A stretch of DNA of 60,287 nt, from the NCBI RefSeq assembly GCF_017744435.1, contig NZ_JAGIBG010000074.1, forward strand, positions 1 to 60,287, read 5' to 3'. Below the pieces are notes generated by a model that saw nothing but the letters and a program-made list of their open reading frames with translations, did no database searches and was not told the DNA's origin. Positions 17,152 to 29,108 of this stretch are shown here, one piece after another. The stretch is from Pseudomonas sp. Its GTDB lineage: Bacteria; Pseudomonadota; Gammaproteobacteria; Pseudomonadales; Pseudomonadaceae. The first letter of the stretch is position 1; every line of letters starts with the position of its first letter. Position numbers and translations under genes: made by a program.

Positions 17152-20100
17152 GTGTCAGTTCTGCGCCTTCCGCAAATGTCGGCCACGGCCGGCAAACAAA
17201 CCTGGGGCAACCTGCCCGGGGCCGCCCTCAGCCTGGCCATCGCCGAGGCCGCCAGCAGCGCGGGCCGCTTCACCCTGCTGCTGACCGCCGACAGCCAGGC
17301 GGCCGATCGTCTGGAACAGGAGCTGCGCTTCTTTGCCCCGGACCTGCCGGTGCTGCCGTTCCCCGATTGGGAAACCCTGCCCTACGACCTGTTCTCGCCG
17401 CACCAGGACATCATCTCCCAGCGCATCGCCAGCCTCTACCGGCTGCCGGAGCTGAGCCACGGCATTCTGGTAGTACCGATCACCACCGCCCTGCACCGCC
17501 TGGCCCCCACGCGTTTCCTGCTGGGCAGCAGCCTGGTGCTGGACGTGGGCCAGACCATCGACGTCGAACAGATGCGCACGCGCCTGGAGGCCACCGGCTA
17601 CCGCTGCGTCGACACGGTCTACGAGCATGGCGAGTTCGCCGTGCGTGGCGCCCTGATCGACCTGTTCCCGATGGGCAGCAAGCTGCCCTATCGCATCGAC
17701 CTGTTCGATGACGAGATCGAGACCCTGCGCACCTTCGACCCGGAGACCCAGCGCTCGATCGACAAGGTCGACTCGATCCGCCTGCTGCCGGCGCGCGAGT
17801 TCCCCATGCAGAAGGAAGAGGTGACCCGCTTCAAGGCGCGCTTCCGTGAGCGCTTCGATGTCGACTTCCGCCGCAGCGCGATCTTCCAGGACCTGGCCAG
17901 CGGCATCATCCCCGCCGGCATCGAGTACTACCTGCCGCTGTTCTTCGAAGAGACCTCGACCCTGTTCGACTACCTGCCCGCCGACACCCAGGTGTTCTCG
18001 CTGCCGGGCGTCGAGCAAGCTGCCGAGCACTTCTGGAACGACGTGCGCGGGCGCTATGAAGAACGCCGTGGCGACCTGACCCGCCCGTTGCTGCCGCCAG
18101 CCGAACTGTTCCTGCCCGTGGAGGACTGCTTCGCCCAGCTCAAGCAGTGGCCACGGGTGGTGGTCAGCGCCGACGACATCGAAGCCGGTGCCGGCCGCGA
18201 GCGCTTCCCGGCACGCGCCCTGCCCAACCTGGCCATCGAAGCCAAGGCCAACCAGCCGCTGGCGGCGCTGGCCGAGTTCCTCGACCAGTTCAGCGGCCGC
18301 GTGTTGTTCACCGCCGAATCGGCGGGCCGCCGCGAGGTGCTGCTGGAACTGCTCGAACGCCTCAAGCTGCGCCCGCAGACGGTCGACAGCTGGGCCGATT
18401 TCATTACCGGCCGTGAGCGCCTGGCGATCACTATCGCCCCGCTCGACGACGGCCTGCTGCTGGAAGACCCGGCCGTTGCCCTGGTCGCCGAGAGCCCGCT
18501 GTTCGGCCAGCGCGTGATGCAGCGCCGGCGCCGTGAAAAACGCGGCGAGGCCGCCAACGACGCGGTCATCAAGAACCTCACCGAGCTGCGCGAAGGCGCG
18601 CCGGTGGTGCACATCGACCATGGCGTGGGCCGCTACCTGGGCCTGGCCACCCTGGAGATCGACGGCCAGGCCGCCGAATTCCTCACCCTGGAATATGCCG
18701 AGGGCGCCAAGCTGTATGTGCCGGTAGCCAACCTGCACCTGATCGCCCGCTACACCGGCAGCGATGACGCCCTGGCGCCACTGCACCGGCTGGGCTCCGA
18801 GGCCTGGCAGAAAGCCAAGCGCAAGGCCGCCGAACAGGTTCGTGACGTGGCGGCCGAGCTGCTCGACATCTATGCCCGCCGCGCGGCGCGCAAGGGCTAT
18901 GCGTTTGCCGACCCGGCTGCCGACTACGCCACGTTCAGCGCGGGCTTCCCGTTCGAGGAGACCCCCGACCAGCAAGCGGCGATCGAGGCGGTGCGCGTCG
19001 ACATGCTGGCACCCAAGCCGATGGACCGCCTGGTGTGCGGCGACGTCGGCTTCGGCAAGACCGAAGTGGCCATGCGCGCCGCCTTCATCGCAGTGCACAG
19101 CGGCCGCCAGGTGGCGGTGCTGGTGCCGACCACCCTGCTCGCCCAGCAGCACTACAACAGCTTCCGCGACCGCTTTGCCGAATGGCCGGTGAAGGTCGAG
19201 GTGATGAGCCGCTTCAAGTCGGCCAAGGAAGTGGCCGCTGCGGCCGCCGACCTCGCCGAAGGCAAGATCGACATCCTTATCGGCACCCACAAGCTGCTGC
19301 AGGATGACGTGCGCTTCAAGGACCTGGGCCTGGCGATCATCGACGAGGAACACCGGTTCGGCGTGCGCCAGAAGGAGCAGCTCAAGGCCCTGCGCAGCGA
19401 AGTGGACATCCTCACCCTGACCGCCACGCCGATCCCGCGCACGCTGAACATGGCGGTGGCGGGCATGCGCGACCTGTCGATCATCGCCACGCCGCCGGCG
19501 CGGCGCCTGTCGGTGCGCACCTTCGTCATGGAGCAGAACAAGAGCACGGTCAAGGAAGCGCTACTGCGTGAACTGCTGCGCGGCGGCCAGGTGTACTACC
19601 TGCACAACGATGTGAAAACCATCGAGAAGTGCGCCTCCGAGCTGGCCGAGCTGGTTCCGGAAGCACGTATCGGCATCGGCCACGGGCAGATGCGCGAACG
19701 CGAACTGGAACAGGTGATGAGCGACTTCTATCACAAGCGCTTCAACGTGCTGATCGCCTCGACCATCATCGAGACCGGCATCGACGTGCCCAGTGCCAAC
19801 ACCATCGTCATCGAGCGCGCCGACAAGTTCGGCCTGGCCCAGCTGCACCAGCTGCGCGGCCGGGTTGGCCGTAGCCACCACCAGGCCTACGCCTACCTGC
19901 TGACGCCGCAGCGGCAGAAGATCAGCGCCGACGCCGAAAAGCGCCTGGAGGCCATCGCCAACACCCAGGACCTCGGTGCCGGCTTCGTGCTGGCCACCAA
20001 CGACCTGGAGATCCGCGGTGCCGGCGAGCTGCTTGGCGAAGGCCAGAGCGGGCAGATCCAGGCAGTGGGCTTCACCCTGTACATGGAAATGCTCGAACGT

Positions 20101-20601
20101 GCGGTCAAGGCCATCCGCAAGGGCACCCAGCCAAACCTCGAGCAGCCGCTGGGCGGCGGCCCGGAGATCAACCTGCGCCTGCCGGCGCTGATTCCCGAGG
20201 ACTATCTGCCCGACGTGCACGCCCGCCTGATCCTCTACAAGCGCATCGCCTCGGCGGCCGACGAAGACGGCCTCAAGGACCTGCAAGTGGAGATGATCGA
20301 CCGCTTCGGCCTGCTGCCCGAGCCGACCAAGAACCTGATGCGCCTGACCCAGCTCAAGCTGCAGGCGGAAACCCTCGGCATCAAGAAGGTCGACGCCGGC
20401 CCCAACGGCGGCAAGCTCGAATTCGAGGCCGAGACCCCGGTCGATCCGCTGACCCTGATCAAGCTGATCCAGGGCCAGCCCAAACGCTACAAGTTCGAAG
20501 GCGCGACGCAGTTCCGTTTCCTGGTACCGATGGAACGCCCCGAAGAACGCTTCAATACCCTGGAGGCGCTGTTCGAGCGCCTGACCCCACAGCCTGCCTA
20601 A
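17152..20601 (+). CDS. mfd: Transcription-repair coupling factor Mfd
   Basis: A 1149-residue translocase, normal for the family. UvrB-like N-terminal domains (1-350; PFPDWETLPYDLFSPHQ), RNA polymerase interaction domain near 480-550 (VVHIDHGVGRYLGL), helicase motor with Walker A CGDVGFGKTEVAMRAAF, DEEH box IIDEEHRFG and motif VI RGRVGRSHHQAYAYL, TRG motif in LATNDLEIRGAGELLGEGQ, and the C-terminal inhibitory domain. It removes stalled RNA polymerase and recruits UvrA. Start: GTG at 17152 with TTGGAG eleven bases before; a GTG twelve bases upstream overlaps that site. First gene of a probable operon with csiV and the SNF2 gene. Confidence 0.96.
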   Translation: MSVLRLPQMSATAGKQTWGNLPGAALSLAIAEAASSAGRFTLLLTADSQAADRLEQELRFFAPDLPVLPFPDWETLPYDLFSPHQDIISQRIASLYRLPELSHGILVVPITTALHRLAPTRFLLGSSLVLDVGQTIDVEQMRTRLEATGYRCVDTVYEHGEFAVRGALIDLFPMGSKLPYRIDLFDDEIETLRTFDPETQRSIDKVDSIRLLPAREFPMQKEEVTRFKARFRERFDVDFRRSAIFQDLASGIIPAGIEYYLPLFFEETSTLFDYLPADTQVFSLPGVEQAAEHFWNDVRGRYEERRGDLTRPLLPPAELFLPVEDCFAQLKQWPRVVVSADDIEAGAGRERFPARALPNLAIEAKANQPLAALAEFLDQFSGRVLFTAESAGRREVLLELLERLKLRPQTVDSWADFITGRERLAITIAPLDDGLLLEDPAVALVAESPLFGQRVMQRRRREKRGEAANDAVIKNLTELREGAPVVHIDHGVGRYLGLATLEIDGQAAEFLTLEYAEGAKLYVPVANLHLIARYTGSDDALAPLHRLGSEAWQKAKRKAAEQVRDVAAELLDIYARRAARKGYAFADPAADYATFSAGFPFEETPDQQAAIEAVRVDMLAPKPMDRLVCGDVGFGKTEVAMRAAFIAVHSGRQVAVLVPTTLLAQQHYNSFRDRFAEWPVKVEVMSRFKSAKEVAAAAADLAEGKIDILIGTHKLLQDDVRFKDLGLAIIDEEHRFGVRQKEQLKALRSEVDILTLTATPIPRTLNMAVAGMRDLSIIATPPARRLSVRTFVMEQNKSTVKEALLRELLRGGQVYYLHNDVKTIEKCASELAELVPEARIGIGHGQMRERELEQVMSDFYHKRFNVLIASTIIETGIDVPSANTIVIERADKFGLAQLHQLRGRVGRSHHQAYAYLLTPQRQKISADAEKRLEAIANTQDLGAGFVLATNDLEIRGAGELLGEGQSGQIQAVGFTLYMEMLERAVKAIRKGTQPNLEQPLGGGPEINLRLPALIPEDYLPDVHARLILYKRIASAADEDGLKDLQVEMIDRFGLLPEPTKNLMRLTQLKLQAETLGIKKVDAGPNGGKLEFEAETPVDPLTLIKLIQGQPKRYKFEGATQFRFLVPMERPEERFNTLEALFERLTPQPA

Positions 20602-20610
20602 GGAAGATCC

Positions 20611-21183
20611 ATGCGTGCCATCCGTTGCCTGACCCTGCTGCTCGCGCTGTTCGCGCCAGCTGCCTTTGCCGAAGGGATGTATCAGGTAGAAATGATCCTG
20701 GTGCGGCAGAACAGCGTGCCTGCCTTCACCAGCCCGTTCGCCCCGGAAGACTGGAGCGCGGGCGCCCCGCGCCTGGACAAGGGCGCCGAACGCCCGCTGG
20801 CCCTGCAGGACGAGGCCACTCGACTGGAGGCCACCGCCGACTACACCGTGCTGCTGCACAAGGCCTGGCAGCAGCCGGTCAGCAGCGACACCAGCCGCAT
20901 CGCCCTGGGCGCCGGCAACGAGCAGTTCGGCCACTTCCCCATCGAGGGCAACCTGGGCATCACCGCCGGCCGCTTCATCGCCGTAGAGGCCAACTTCTGG
21001 GTCAACCAGCTCGACAGCAACGGTAACGTGCTGCAAAGCGAACAGTTCAAGCAGAGCAACAGCAACATGAAAGGCGGCCAGCTGACCTTCCTCGATGGCG
21101 GCCATCTGGCGCTGCTGCTGAAGGTCACGCCACCGGGCACGCCGAAGATGCCAGTAATGGACCCGGAGATGATGGAGCAGTAA
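20611..21183 (+). CDS. CsiV-family periplasmic protein
   Basis: A 190-residue precursor with signal peptide MRAIRCLTLLLALFAPAAFA and a mature start EGMYQVEMILVRQN, typical of the CsiV family, named for a Vibrio protein that responds to D-amino acids and may bind peptidoglycan. It ends in a Pro/Met-rich segment (PGTPKMPVMDPEMM). AGGAAG precedes the ATG nine bases after the mfd stop, and four bases separate its stop from the helicase start, so the three genes are probably one transcript. Function in Pseudomonas unknown. Confidence 0.78.
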   Translation: MRAIRCLTLLLALFAPAAFAEGMYQVEMILVRQNSVPAFTSPFAPEDWSAGAPRLDKGAERPLALQDEATRLEATADYTVLLHKAWQQPVSSDTSRIALGAGNEQFGHFPIEGNLGITAGRFIAVEANFWVNQLDSNGNVLQSEQFKQSNSNMKGGQLTFLDGGHLALLLKVTPPGTPKMPVMDPEMMEQ

Positions 21184-21187
21184 TGCA

Positions 21188-24496
<3,309 letters not shown>

Positions 24497-24511
24497 GCCC
24501 GGTTTTTCCTG

Positions 24512-24609
24512 TACTGGCCTCTTCGCGGGCACGCCCGCTCCCACAGGAATTGCGCTGCTCTCAAGGCCGACGCCATCTCTGTGGGAGCGGGCTTGCCCGC
24601 GAAGGGGCC
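24512..24609. repeat. REP pair
   Basis: Opposed REP copies (CTTCGCGGGCACGCCCGCTC at left; GTGGGAGCGGGCTTGCCCGC at right) between convergent genes, where it may also act as a terminator. Confidence 0.8.
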
Positions 24610-24616
24610 GACGAAG

Positions 24617-25627
24617 TCAATCGACCAGCTGTGCGTCCTTCAAGGCCCCCAGGGCCTCCAGCCAACGCGGCTGCTGGCGATAATCGGTACGCGCAAAGCC
24701 ACGCCCACGCATCTGCGCAATGCGCGGCGACGGCTTGACCTTCAAGCGCTGTGCTGCGGTCAATGCCAGCTCCGCCGCCGCCCGGTCGTTGCACACCAGG
24801 CCCATGTCGCAACCGGCGCTCAGCGCCGCCTCGATGCGATTGGCGGCATCACCGACCACGTGCGCACCGGCCATGGACAGGTCGTCACTGAAGATCACCC
24901 CGTCGAAGCCCAGCTCGCCGCGCAGGATGTCCTGCAGCCAGCGCCGCGAGAACCCGGCCGGCTGGTTGTCGACCTGGGGGTAGATCACATGGGCCGGCAT
25001 CACCGCCGCCAGTTGCCCGCTGAGGCGGGAGAACGGCACCAGGTCCGCCTGGCGCAGCTGATCGAGGCTGCGCTCGTCGGTAGGAATCGCCACGTGCGAA
25101 TCCGCCTCGGCCCAGCCATGCCCCGGGAAGTGCTTGCCACAGGCCGCCATGCCCGCTGCATTCATGCCGCGAATGAACGCGCCAGCCAGCTGTGTGGCAC
25201 GCTCGGGGTTACCTTCGAAGGCACGGCTGCCAACCACCGCGCTGCGCTGGTGATCGAGATCGAGCACCGGCGCGAAGCTGAGGTCGAGGCCGACTGCCAG
25301 CACCTCGGTCGCCATCAGCCAGCCGCACTGCTCGGCCAGGTACTCAGCATTGGCATTGTCGGCGATGGCGCGCATCGCCGGCAGGCGCACGAAGCCCTGG
25401 CGCAGGCGCTGCACCCGCCCGCCTTCCTGGTCGACCGCCAGGATCAGGTCGGGGCGGATGGCGCGGATCGAGGCGCACAGCTCGCGCACCTGGCGCGGGC
25501 TGTCGATGTTGCGGGCAAAGATGATCAGGCCGGCCACTTCCGGCTGGCGCAGGAGCTGGCGATCTTCGGCAGTCAGCCATTTACCGGCGATATCCACCAT
25601 CAGGGAGCCTTGCAGGCTGGCGGTCAT
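24617..25627 (-). CDS. nagZ: Beta-N-acetylhexosaminidase NagZ
   Basis: A 336-residue cytosolic glycoside hydrolase family 3 enzyme. The catalytic loop KHFPGHGWAEADSH carries the Asp-His dyad and the nucleophile Asp is in GVIFSDDLSMAGA. NagZ cleaves GlcNAc from anhydro-muropeptides during wall recycling and so shapes the AmpR inducer pool. The start at 25627 follows GAAGGATTGCCT; a TTG six bases upstream is also open. It lies ten bases after the YkuD gene and downstream of psrA, all on the minus strand. Confidence 0.94.
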   Translation of the reverse strand: MTASLQGSLMVDIAGKWLTAEDRQLLRQPEVAGLIIFARNIDSPRQVRELCASIRAIRPDLILAVDQEGGRVQRLRQGFVRLPAMRAIADNANAEYLAEQCGWLMATEVLAVGLDLSFAPVLDLDHQRSAVVGSRAFEGNPERATQLAGAFIRGMNAAGMAACGKHFPGHGWAEADSHVAIPTDERSLDQLRQADLVPFSRLSGQLAAVMPAHVIYPQVDNQPAGFSRRWLQDILRGELGFDGVIFSDDLSMAGAHVVGDAANRIEAALSAGCDMGLVCNDRAAAELALTAAQRLKVKPSPRIAQMRGRGFARTDYRQQPRWLEALGALKDAQLVD

Positions 25628-25637
25628 AGGCAATCCT

Positions 25638-26162
25638 TCATTGCAGATTCAGTGAAGCCCACTGGGGGCAGGCGGCCTCGTCGATACGCACCGGGCAATG
25701 TGCCGGAACGCGCTCGAACAGGCCAAGCAGATCGGTGTTGCGCAAACGTATGCAGCCATGGGACAGCGGCACGCCCAAGGGTTCCGTATCCGGCGTGCCG
25801 TGCAGATAGATGTAGCGGCGAAAGGTGTCAACACTGCCCAGGCGGTTGATGCCCGGCTCGCAGCCGCTGAGCCAGAGGATGCGGGTCAGGATCCAGTCAC
25901 GCCCGGGATGCTGCGCGTGCAGCGCCGGCGACCAGACCTCGCCGGTCCAGCGCCGGCCTTGCAGCACGGCATTGACTGGCAAGCCCGCGCCGATCCGCGC
26001 ACGCACCTGGTGCAGCCCGCGCGGCGTGCAACCCGAGCCACCGCGCTCACCCGCGCCATTGCGCGCAGTGGACACCGCAAGGCGCACGCGCAGCTGGCCC
26101 TGGGCAAAGCCGTAGAGGCGCTGGTCGGCGAGGGAGATGTGCAGGAAATCGAGGTCAGGCAT
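25638..26162 (-). CDS. YkuD-domain enzyme without signal peptide (L,D-transpeptidase or L,D-carboxypeptidase)
   Basis: A 174-residue single YkuD domain. The catalytic motif is HGTPDTEPLGVPLSHGCIRL, giving the active-site His and Cys. L,D-transpeptidases are normally exported, but this begins MPDLDFLHISLADQRLYGF with no hydrophobic signal. A longer in-frame start gives an Ala/Pro/Arg-rich extension, not a signal. Cytosolic YkuD proteins in other gammaproteobacteria (ElsL, LdcV) act as L,D-carboxypeptidases in muropeptide recycling. Tight coupling to nagZ, ten bases away, fits that role. The substrate assignment is inference. Confidence 0.82.
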   Translation of the reverse strand: MPDLDFLHISLADQRLYGFAQGQLRVRLAVSTARNGAGERGGSGCTPRGLHQVRARIGAGLPVNAVLQGRRWTGEVWSPALHAQHPGRDWILTRILWLSGCEPGINRLGSVDTFRRYIYLHGTPDTEPLGVPLSHGCIRLRNTDLLGLFERVPAHCPVRIDEAACPQWASLNLQ

Positions 26163-26202
26163 GGGCGCTAGCTTAGCCGAAGCGCCCTGCCCCGCCCAGC
26201 CT

Positions 26203-26910
26203 TCAGGCCTTGGCGGTGGCGCTGCCCGTCTTGCTGCGCGGGCGCAGCTGGGCGCTGGCCATGGCGTTGTCGGTGACACCGGTGTCGGCACGCATGCCGG
26301 CGGCCAGGAACGGCACCATCAGGCGCATGACCTGCTCGATCGACGTGTTGATGCCGAAATCGGTCTCGGCAATGGCGCGCAACGCCTTGATCCCGGACAT
26401 GCTGAACGCCGCGGCACCCAGCATGAAGTGCACGCGCCAGAACAGCTCCAGCGGCGGAATGCGCGGTGCAGCTTCGTTCACAAGCAGCATGTAGCGGCGG
26501 AACACTTTGCCGTACATGTCCTCAAGATAGCGCCGCAGGTGGCCCTGGCTTTGGCTGAAGGCCAGGCCCAGCAGGCGCATGAAGATCGACAGGTCGTTGT
26601 TGCTGCGCGGCTGCACCACCAACGCCTGCTCCACCAACATTTCCAGCAGTTCTTCGAGGCTGGGCTTTTGCTCGGGCTTGGCCTGACGCCGTTCCAGCTC
26701 GCGTTCCAGGCTGGCGCAGAACGGCCCGAGGAAGCGCGAGAAGACCGCCTGGATCAGGGCTTTTTTCGAGCCGAAATGGTAGTTGACCGCTGCGAGGTTG
26801 ACCCCGGCCTTGCTGGTAATCAGCCGCAATGAGGTTTCCGCGAAGCCTCGTTCCGCGAACAGCTGCTCGGCAGCATCGAGGATGCGTTCAACGGTTTCAG
26901 ATTGGGCCAT
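26203..26910 (-). CDS. psrA: TetR-family regulator PsrA
   Basis: A 235-residue TetR regulator: helix-turn-helix at about 25-50 (TSLRLITSKAGVNLAAVNYH) and a C-terminal ligand domain. PsrA senses long-chain fatty acids, represses itself and beta-oxidation genes and activates rpoS in Pseudomonas. Assignment rests on its place next to lexA, its length, and two PsrA-type operators upstream. The start at 26910 follows GGAGTAGTG. It is probably cotranscribed with the YkuD gene and nagZ downstream. Confidence 0.92.
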   Translation of the reverse strand: MAQSETVERILDAAEQLFAERGFAETSLRLITSKAGVNLAAVNYHFGSKKALIQAVFSRFLGPFCASLERELERRQAKPEQKPSLEELLEMLVEQALVVQPRSNNDLSIFMRLLGLAFSQSQGHLRRYLEDMYGKVFRRYMLLVNEAAPRIPPLELFWRVHFMLGAAAFSMSGIKALRAIAETDFGINTSIEQVMRLMVPFLAAGMRADTGVTDNAMASAQLRPRSKTGSATAKA

Positions 26911-26931
26911 CACTACTCCGCCAGACAGAGA

Positions 26932-26958
26932 CAAACAGGTGTTTGAAACATACGTTTC
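26932..26958. promoter_or_regulatory. Two adjoining PsrA operators
   Basis: CAAACAGGTGTTTG (26932-26945) and GAAACATACGTTTC (26945-26958) both match G/CAAAC-N4-GTTTG/C and share one base. They lie 22-48 bp upstream of the psrA start. Confidence 0.8.
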
Positions 26959-26975
26959 AGCCCTGCTTATGTCAA
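26947..26975 (-). promoter_or_regulatory. psrA sigma-70 promoter overlapped by PsrA box
   Basis: On the minus strand TTGACA (26970-26975), 17-bp spacer, TATGTT (26947-26952). The -10 lies inside the second PsrA box, which fits autorepression. Confidence 0.75.
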
Positions 26976-27060
26976 GGCTCGGTGACTGGGCGGTCGCCAT
27001 TTAAAAGCGCCAGACTGCAGGCTGCAAGCGTCATCCTGCGTATTTCCCGCTGCTTTGTGC

Positions 27061-27112
27061 TTGCAGCGCATCCAGTACTGTATATAATTCCAGTCACTGT
27101 ATAAAAAGACAG
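27061..27112 (+). promoter_or_regulatory. lexA promoter with two SOS boxes
   Basis: TTGCAG (27061-27066), 16-bp spacer, TATAAT (27083-27088). SOS box one CTGTATATAATTCCAG (27078-27093) covers the -10; box two CTGTATAAAAAGACAG (27097-27112) covers the start region. Both are CTG-N10-CAG. Two boxes allow tight autoregulation of lexA-sulA. Confidence 0.88.
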
Positions 27113-27122
27113 AGCGCCTGCC

Positions 27123-27731
27123 ATGTTGAAACTGACGCCACGCCAAGCCGAGATCCTGGCTTTCATCAAACGCTGCCTCGAAGACAACGGCTTCCCACCG
27201 ACGCGTGCGGAAATCGCTCAGGAGCTGGGCTTCAAGTCGCCGAACGCCGCCGAGGAGCACCTCAAGGCCCTCGCCCGCAAAGGCGCGATCGAAATGACCC
27301 CGGGCGCTTCCCGTGGCATCCGCATTCCGGGCTTCGAGACCAAGGCCGAAGAAAACGGCTTGCCGATCATCGGCCGCGTAGCGGCTGGCGCCCCTATCCT
27401 CGCCGAACAGCACATCGAGCAATCCTGCAACATCAACCCGACCTTCTTCCACCCCCGTGCCGACTATTTGTTGCGCGTGCACGGCATGAGCATGAAGGAC
27501 GTCGGCATCTTCGACGGCGACCTGCTGGCAGTGCACACTTGCCGCGAGGCCCGCAATGGCCAGATCGTCGTCGCTCGCATCGGCGATGAAGTGACCGTCA
27601 AGCGCTTCAAGCGCGAAGGCAGCAAGGTCTGGCTGATCGCCGAAAACCCCGAGTTCGCCCCCATCGAAGTCGACCTGAAAGAACAGGAACTGGTGATCGA
27701 GGGTTTGAGTGTCGGCGTCATTCGCCGCTGA
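27123..27731 (+). CDS. lexA: SOS repressor LexA
   Basis: A 202-residue repressor. Winged helix at 1-70 (MLKLTPRQAEILAFIKRC; PTRAEIAQELGF), self-cleavage site Ala-Gly in RVAAGAPILAE, and the Ser-Lys dyad of the S24 protease fold: Ser in RVHGMSMKDVGIFDG and Lys in VTVKRFKREG. RecA filaments trigger cleavage and release the SOS regulon. Two SOS boxes lie just upstream; sulA follows 13 bp after the stop. Confidence 0.97.
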   Translation: MLKLTPRQAEILAFIKRCLEDNGFPPTRAEIAQELGFKSPNAAEEHLKALARKGAIEMTPGASRGIRIPGFETKAEENGLPIIGRVAAGAPILAEQHIEQSCNINPTFFHPRADYLLRVHGMSMKDVGIFDGDLLAVHTCREARNGQIVVARIGDEVTVKRFKREGSKVWLIAENPEFAPIEVDLKEQELVIEGLSVGVIRR

Positions 27732-27744
27732 TCCAGGAGGCGTC

Positions 27745-28221
27745 ATGCAGCAGTCCATCCAAGCACATCAGCAGGTCCAGCTTCCGCTGTTCGAAGCGTT
27801 CCTCGCCCAGCCGGTACTGCCAGGCCTGAAGGCCAGCGAGCAGGCCCGCAAGAGCAGCCATCCGGAGCTGTTCAGCGAGCTGTCCCTGCGTGGCGCCCCC
27901 GAACACTGCCAGAGCCTGTTGGCACCGGTGTTACGTGAACTGAGCGAAGAGGAAGAAGCCCGCTGGCTGACGCTTATCGCCCCACCGGCCAGCCTGACCC
28001 AGGCCTGGCTGCGTGATGCCGGGCTGAACCGGGAACGGATCCTGCTGCTGCAGCCCAGCGGCAATCAGAGCGCGCTGCAACTGGCCTGCGAAGCATTGCG
28101 ACTGGGTCGCAGCCACACAGTCGTCAGCTGGCTGGGTAGCGTCAACGCTACCGCTCGCCAACAACTGGTACGCGCTGCCAGTGCCGGAAACGCACAAAGC
28201 CTGAACATCCGCCTCGGCTGA
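27745..28221 (+). CDS. sulA: SOS cell-division inhibitor SulA
   Basis: A 158-residue protein of the SulA family, RecA-like fold without ATP-binding motifs. Conserved stretches include WLTLIAPPASLTQAWLRDAG, ERILLLQPSGNQSALQLACE and HTVVSWLG. SulA binds FtsZ and stops septum formation during SOS. AGGAGG (27735-27740) precedes the ATG. It is second in a lexA-sulA operon, the usual Pseudomonas arrangement. The C-terminal Lon-degradation tail is short. Confidence 0.9.
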   Translation: MQQSIQAHQQVQLPLFEAFLAQPVLPGLKASEQARKSSHPELFSELSLRGAPEHCQSLLAPVLRELSEEEEARWLTLIAPPASLTQAWLRDAGLNRERILLLQPSGNQSALQLACEALRLGRSHTVVSWLGSVNATARQQLVRAASAGNAQSLNIRLG

Positions 28222-28233
28222 TGTTCAGGCTTT
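28196..28233 (+). terminator. Hairpin overlapping the sulA stop
   Basis: Fourteen-base perfect stem AAAGCCTGAACATC with a ten-base loop; the stop codon is inside. The following T-run is short (TTT), so efficiency is uncertain. It faces the convergent gene at 28261. Confidence 0.6.
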
Positions 28234-28260
28234 GCCTGTAAAGCAATTCAAGCGGACGCT

Positions 28261-28494
28261 TTAGTGCAGCACGCGTGGCCCTTCGTCGCGCTCCAGCTCA
28301 CCATCCATCAGGCGACCTGCCATCTGCACGCCAACGCTCAGCATGGCCTTCGCCACCTCGACATGCTGGCCCTGCAGGAACGCCTTGGCGTCTTCCGAGA
28401 AATCCAGGGTTACCAGGGAGCCTTCATCCTCGGCGCGACGCAGCTCGATACGGCCATCAGGCAACTCGACAATTTCCAGAAACGACGTAGACAT
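28261..28494 (-). CDS. Conserved hypothetical protein, 77 residues
   Basis: A small acidic protein starting MSTSFLEIVELPDGRIELRR, with a likely beta-strand N-terminal half (VELPDGRIELRRAEDEGSLV) and a helical C-terminal half (AKAFLQGQHVEVAKAMLSVG). No signal or membrane segment. Start at 28494; an upstream in-frame ATG at 28551 overlaps the next gene's 3' end. It follows the DUF6586 gene on the same strand. I do not recognise a family with a known function; conservation of this place beside sulA in Pseudomonas is from memory. Confidence 0.7.
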   Translation of the reverse strand: MSTSFLEIVELPDGRIELRRAEDEGSLVTLDFSEDAKAFLQGQHVEVAKAMLSVGVQMAGRLMDGELERDEGPRVLH

Positions 28495-28544
28495 ATAGGG
28501 CAGTTCTCCACGAAAGGCCGTTAGTGTACCAGCCGCTGCGGCTA

Positions 28545-29060
28545 TCAGCACTCACTCAACGCGTCGCGGAAACGTCTCACCAAGCCTTTGAGGTTATTAC
28601 GCCAGCTTTCCAGCTCATCCCGCGAAAGCGCAGGATGCTCGGGCTCATCGAGATTGACCGTCTGGATCAGCGGCTGGGTAACGTCGGTTTTGGGTGCTTT
28701 TTTCACGACCGGTGGTCGGAACAAATCGGCATAAGCACTGAGCAGTTGCGCCAACCAGGTTTCGCGCTGGCGAACCAGTTCGAGCATCTCCGCCACTTCA
28801 GGAATGGCGATGTTGTTCAGCGCATCGTCGGCCAGTGCCTGTTCGACCGAAGCCACCACCGGCAGGCGGTAGAAGCCACCGATTTCATGACACAGCCCCA
28901 GCAGCGCGCCGTACAGGTGGAACAGCGCCGACTCGCGTTCGGCCTGGATCAGGCCTTGAGCGTTCATGGCCTGGCTCTGTTCGGCCTTGGCCATGGATTC
29001 GAGGGCCAGGCCTGCGAAGAACAGTTTCTGGTTGGTGCGGGTGTAGAGTTCCTGGGCCAT
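28545..29060 (-). CDS. DUF6586 family protein
   Basis: A 171-residue largely helical protein (MAQELYTRTNQKLFFAGLAL; long helix rich in Ala, Glu, Leu) followed by a charged, Pro-containing linker (PPVVKKAPKTDVTQP) and a C-terminal helix (SWRNNLKGLVRRFRDAL). The pattern fits the Pseudomonas family DUF6586. No catalytic motif seen. It lies downstream of topA on the same strand, separated from it by a REP pair. Confidence 0.7.
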   Translation of the reverse strand: MAQELYTRTNQKLFFAGLALESMAKAEQSQAMNAQGLIQAERESALFHLYGALLGLCHEIGGFYRLPVVASVEQALADDALNNIAIPEVAEMLELVRQRETWLAQLLSAYADLFRPPVVKKAPKTDVTQPLIQTVNLDEPEHPALSRDELESWRNNLKGLVRRFRDALSEC

Positions 29061-29108
29061 TTCAGTGCCCTCCGTAAGGCTGCGAGGCGGATAGCTGCAT
29101 CATAAATG

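Noticed and set aside
17155..19353. A 732-residue open frame on the minus strand inside mfd
   Set aside because: It is the GC-driven antisense shadow of mfd; no ribosome site and no recognisable domain.
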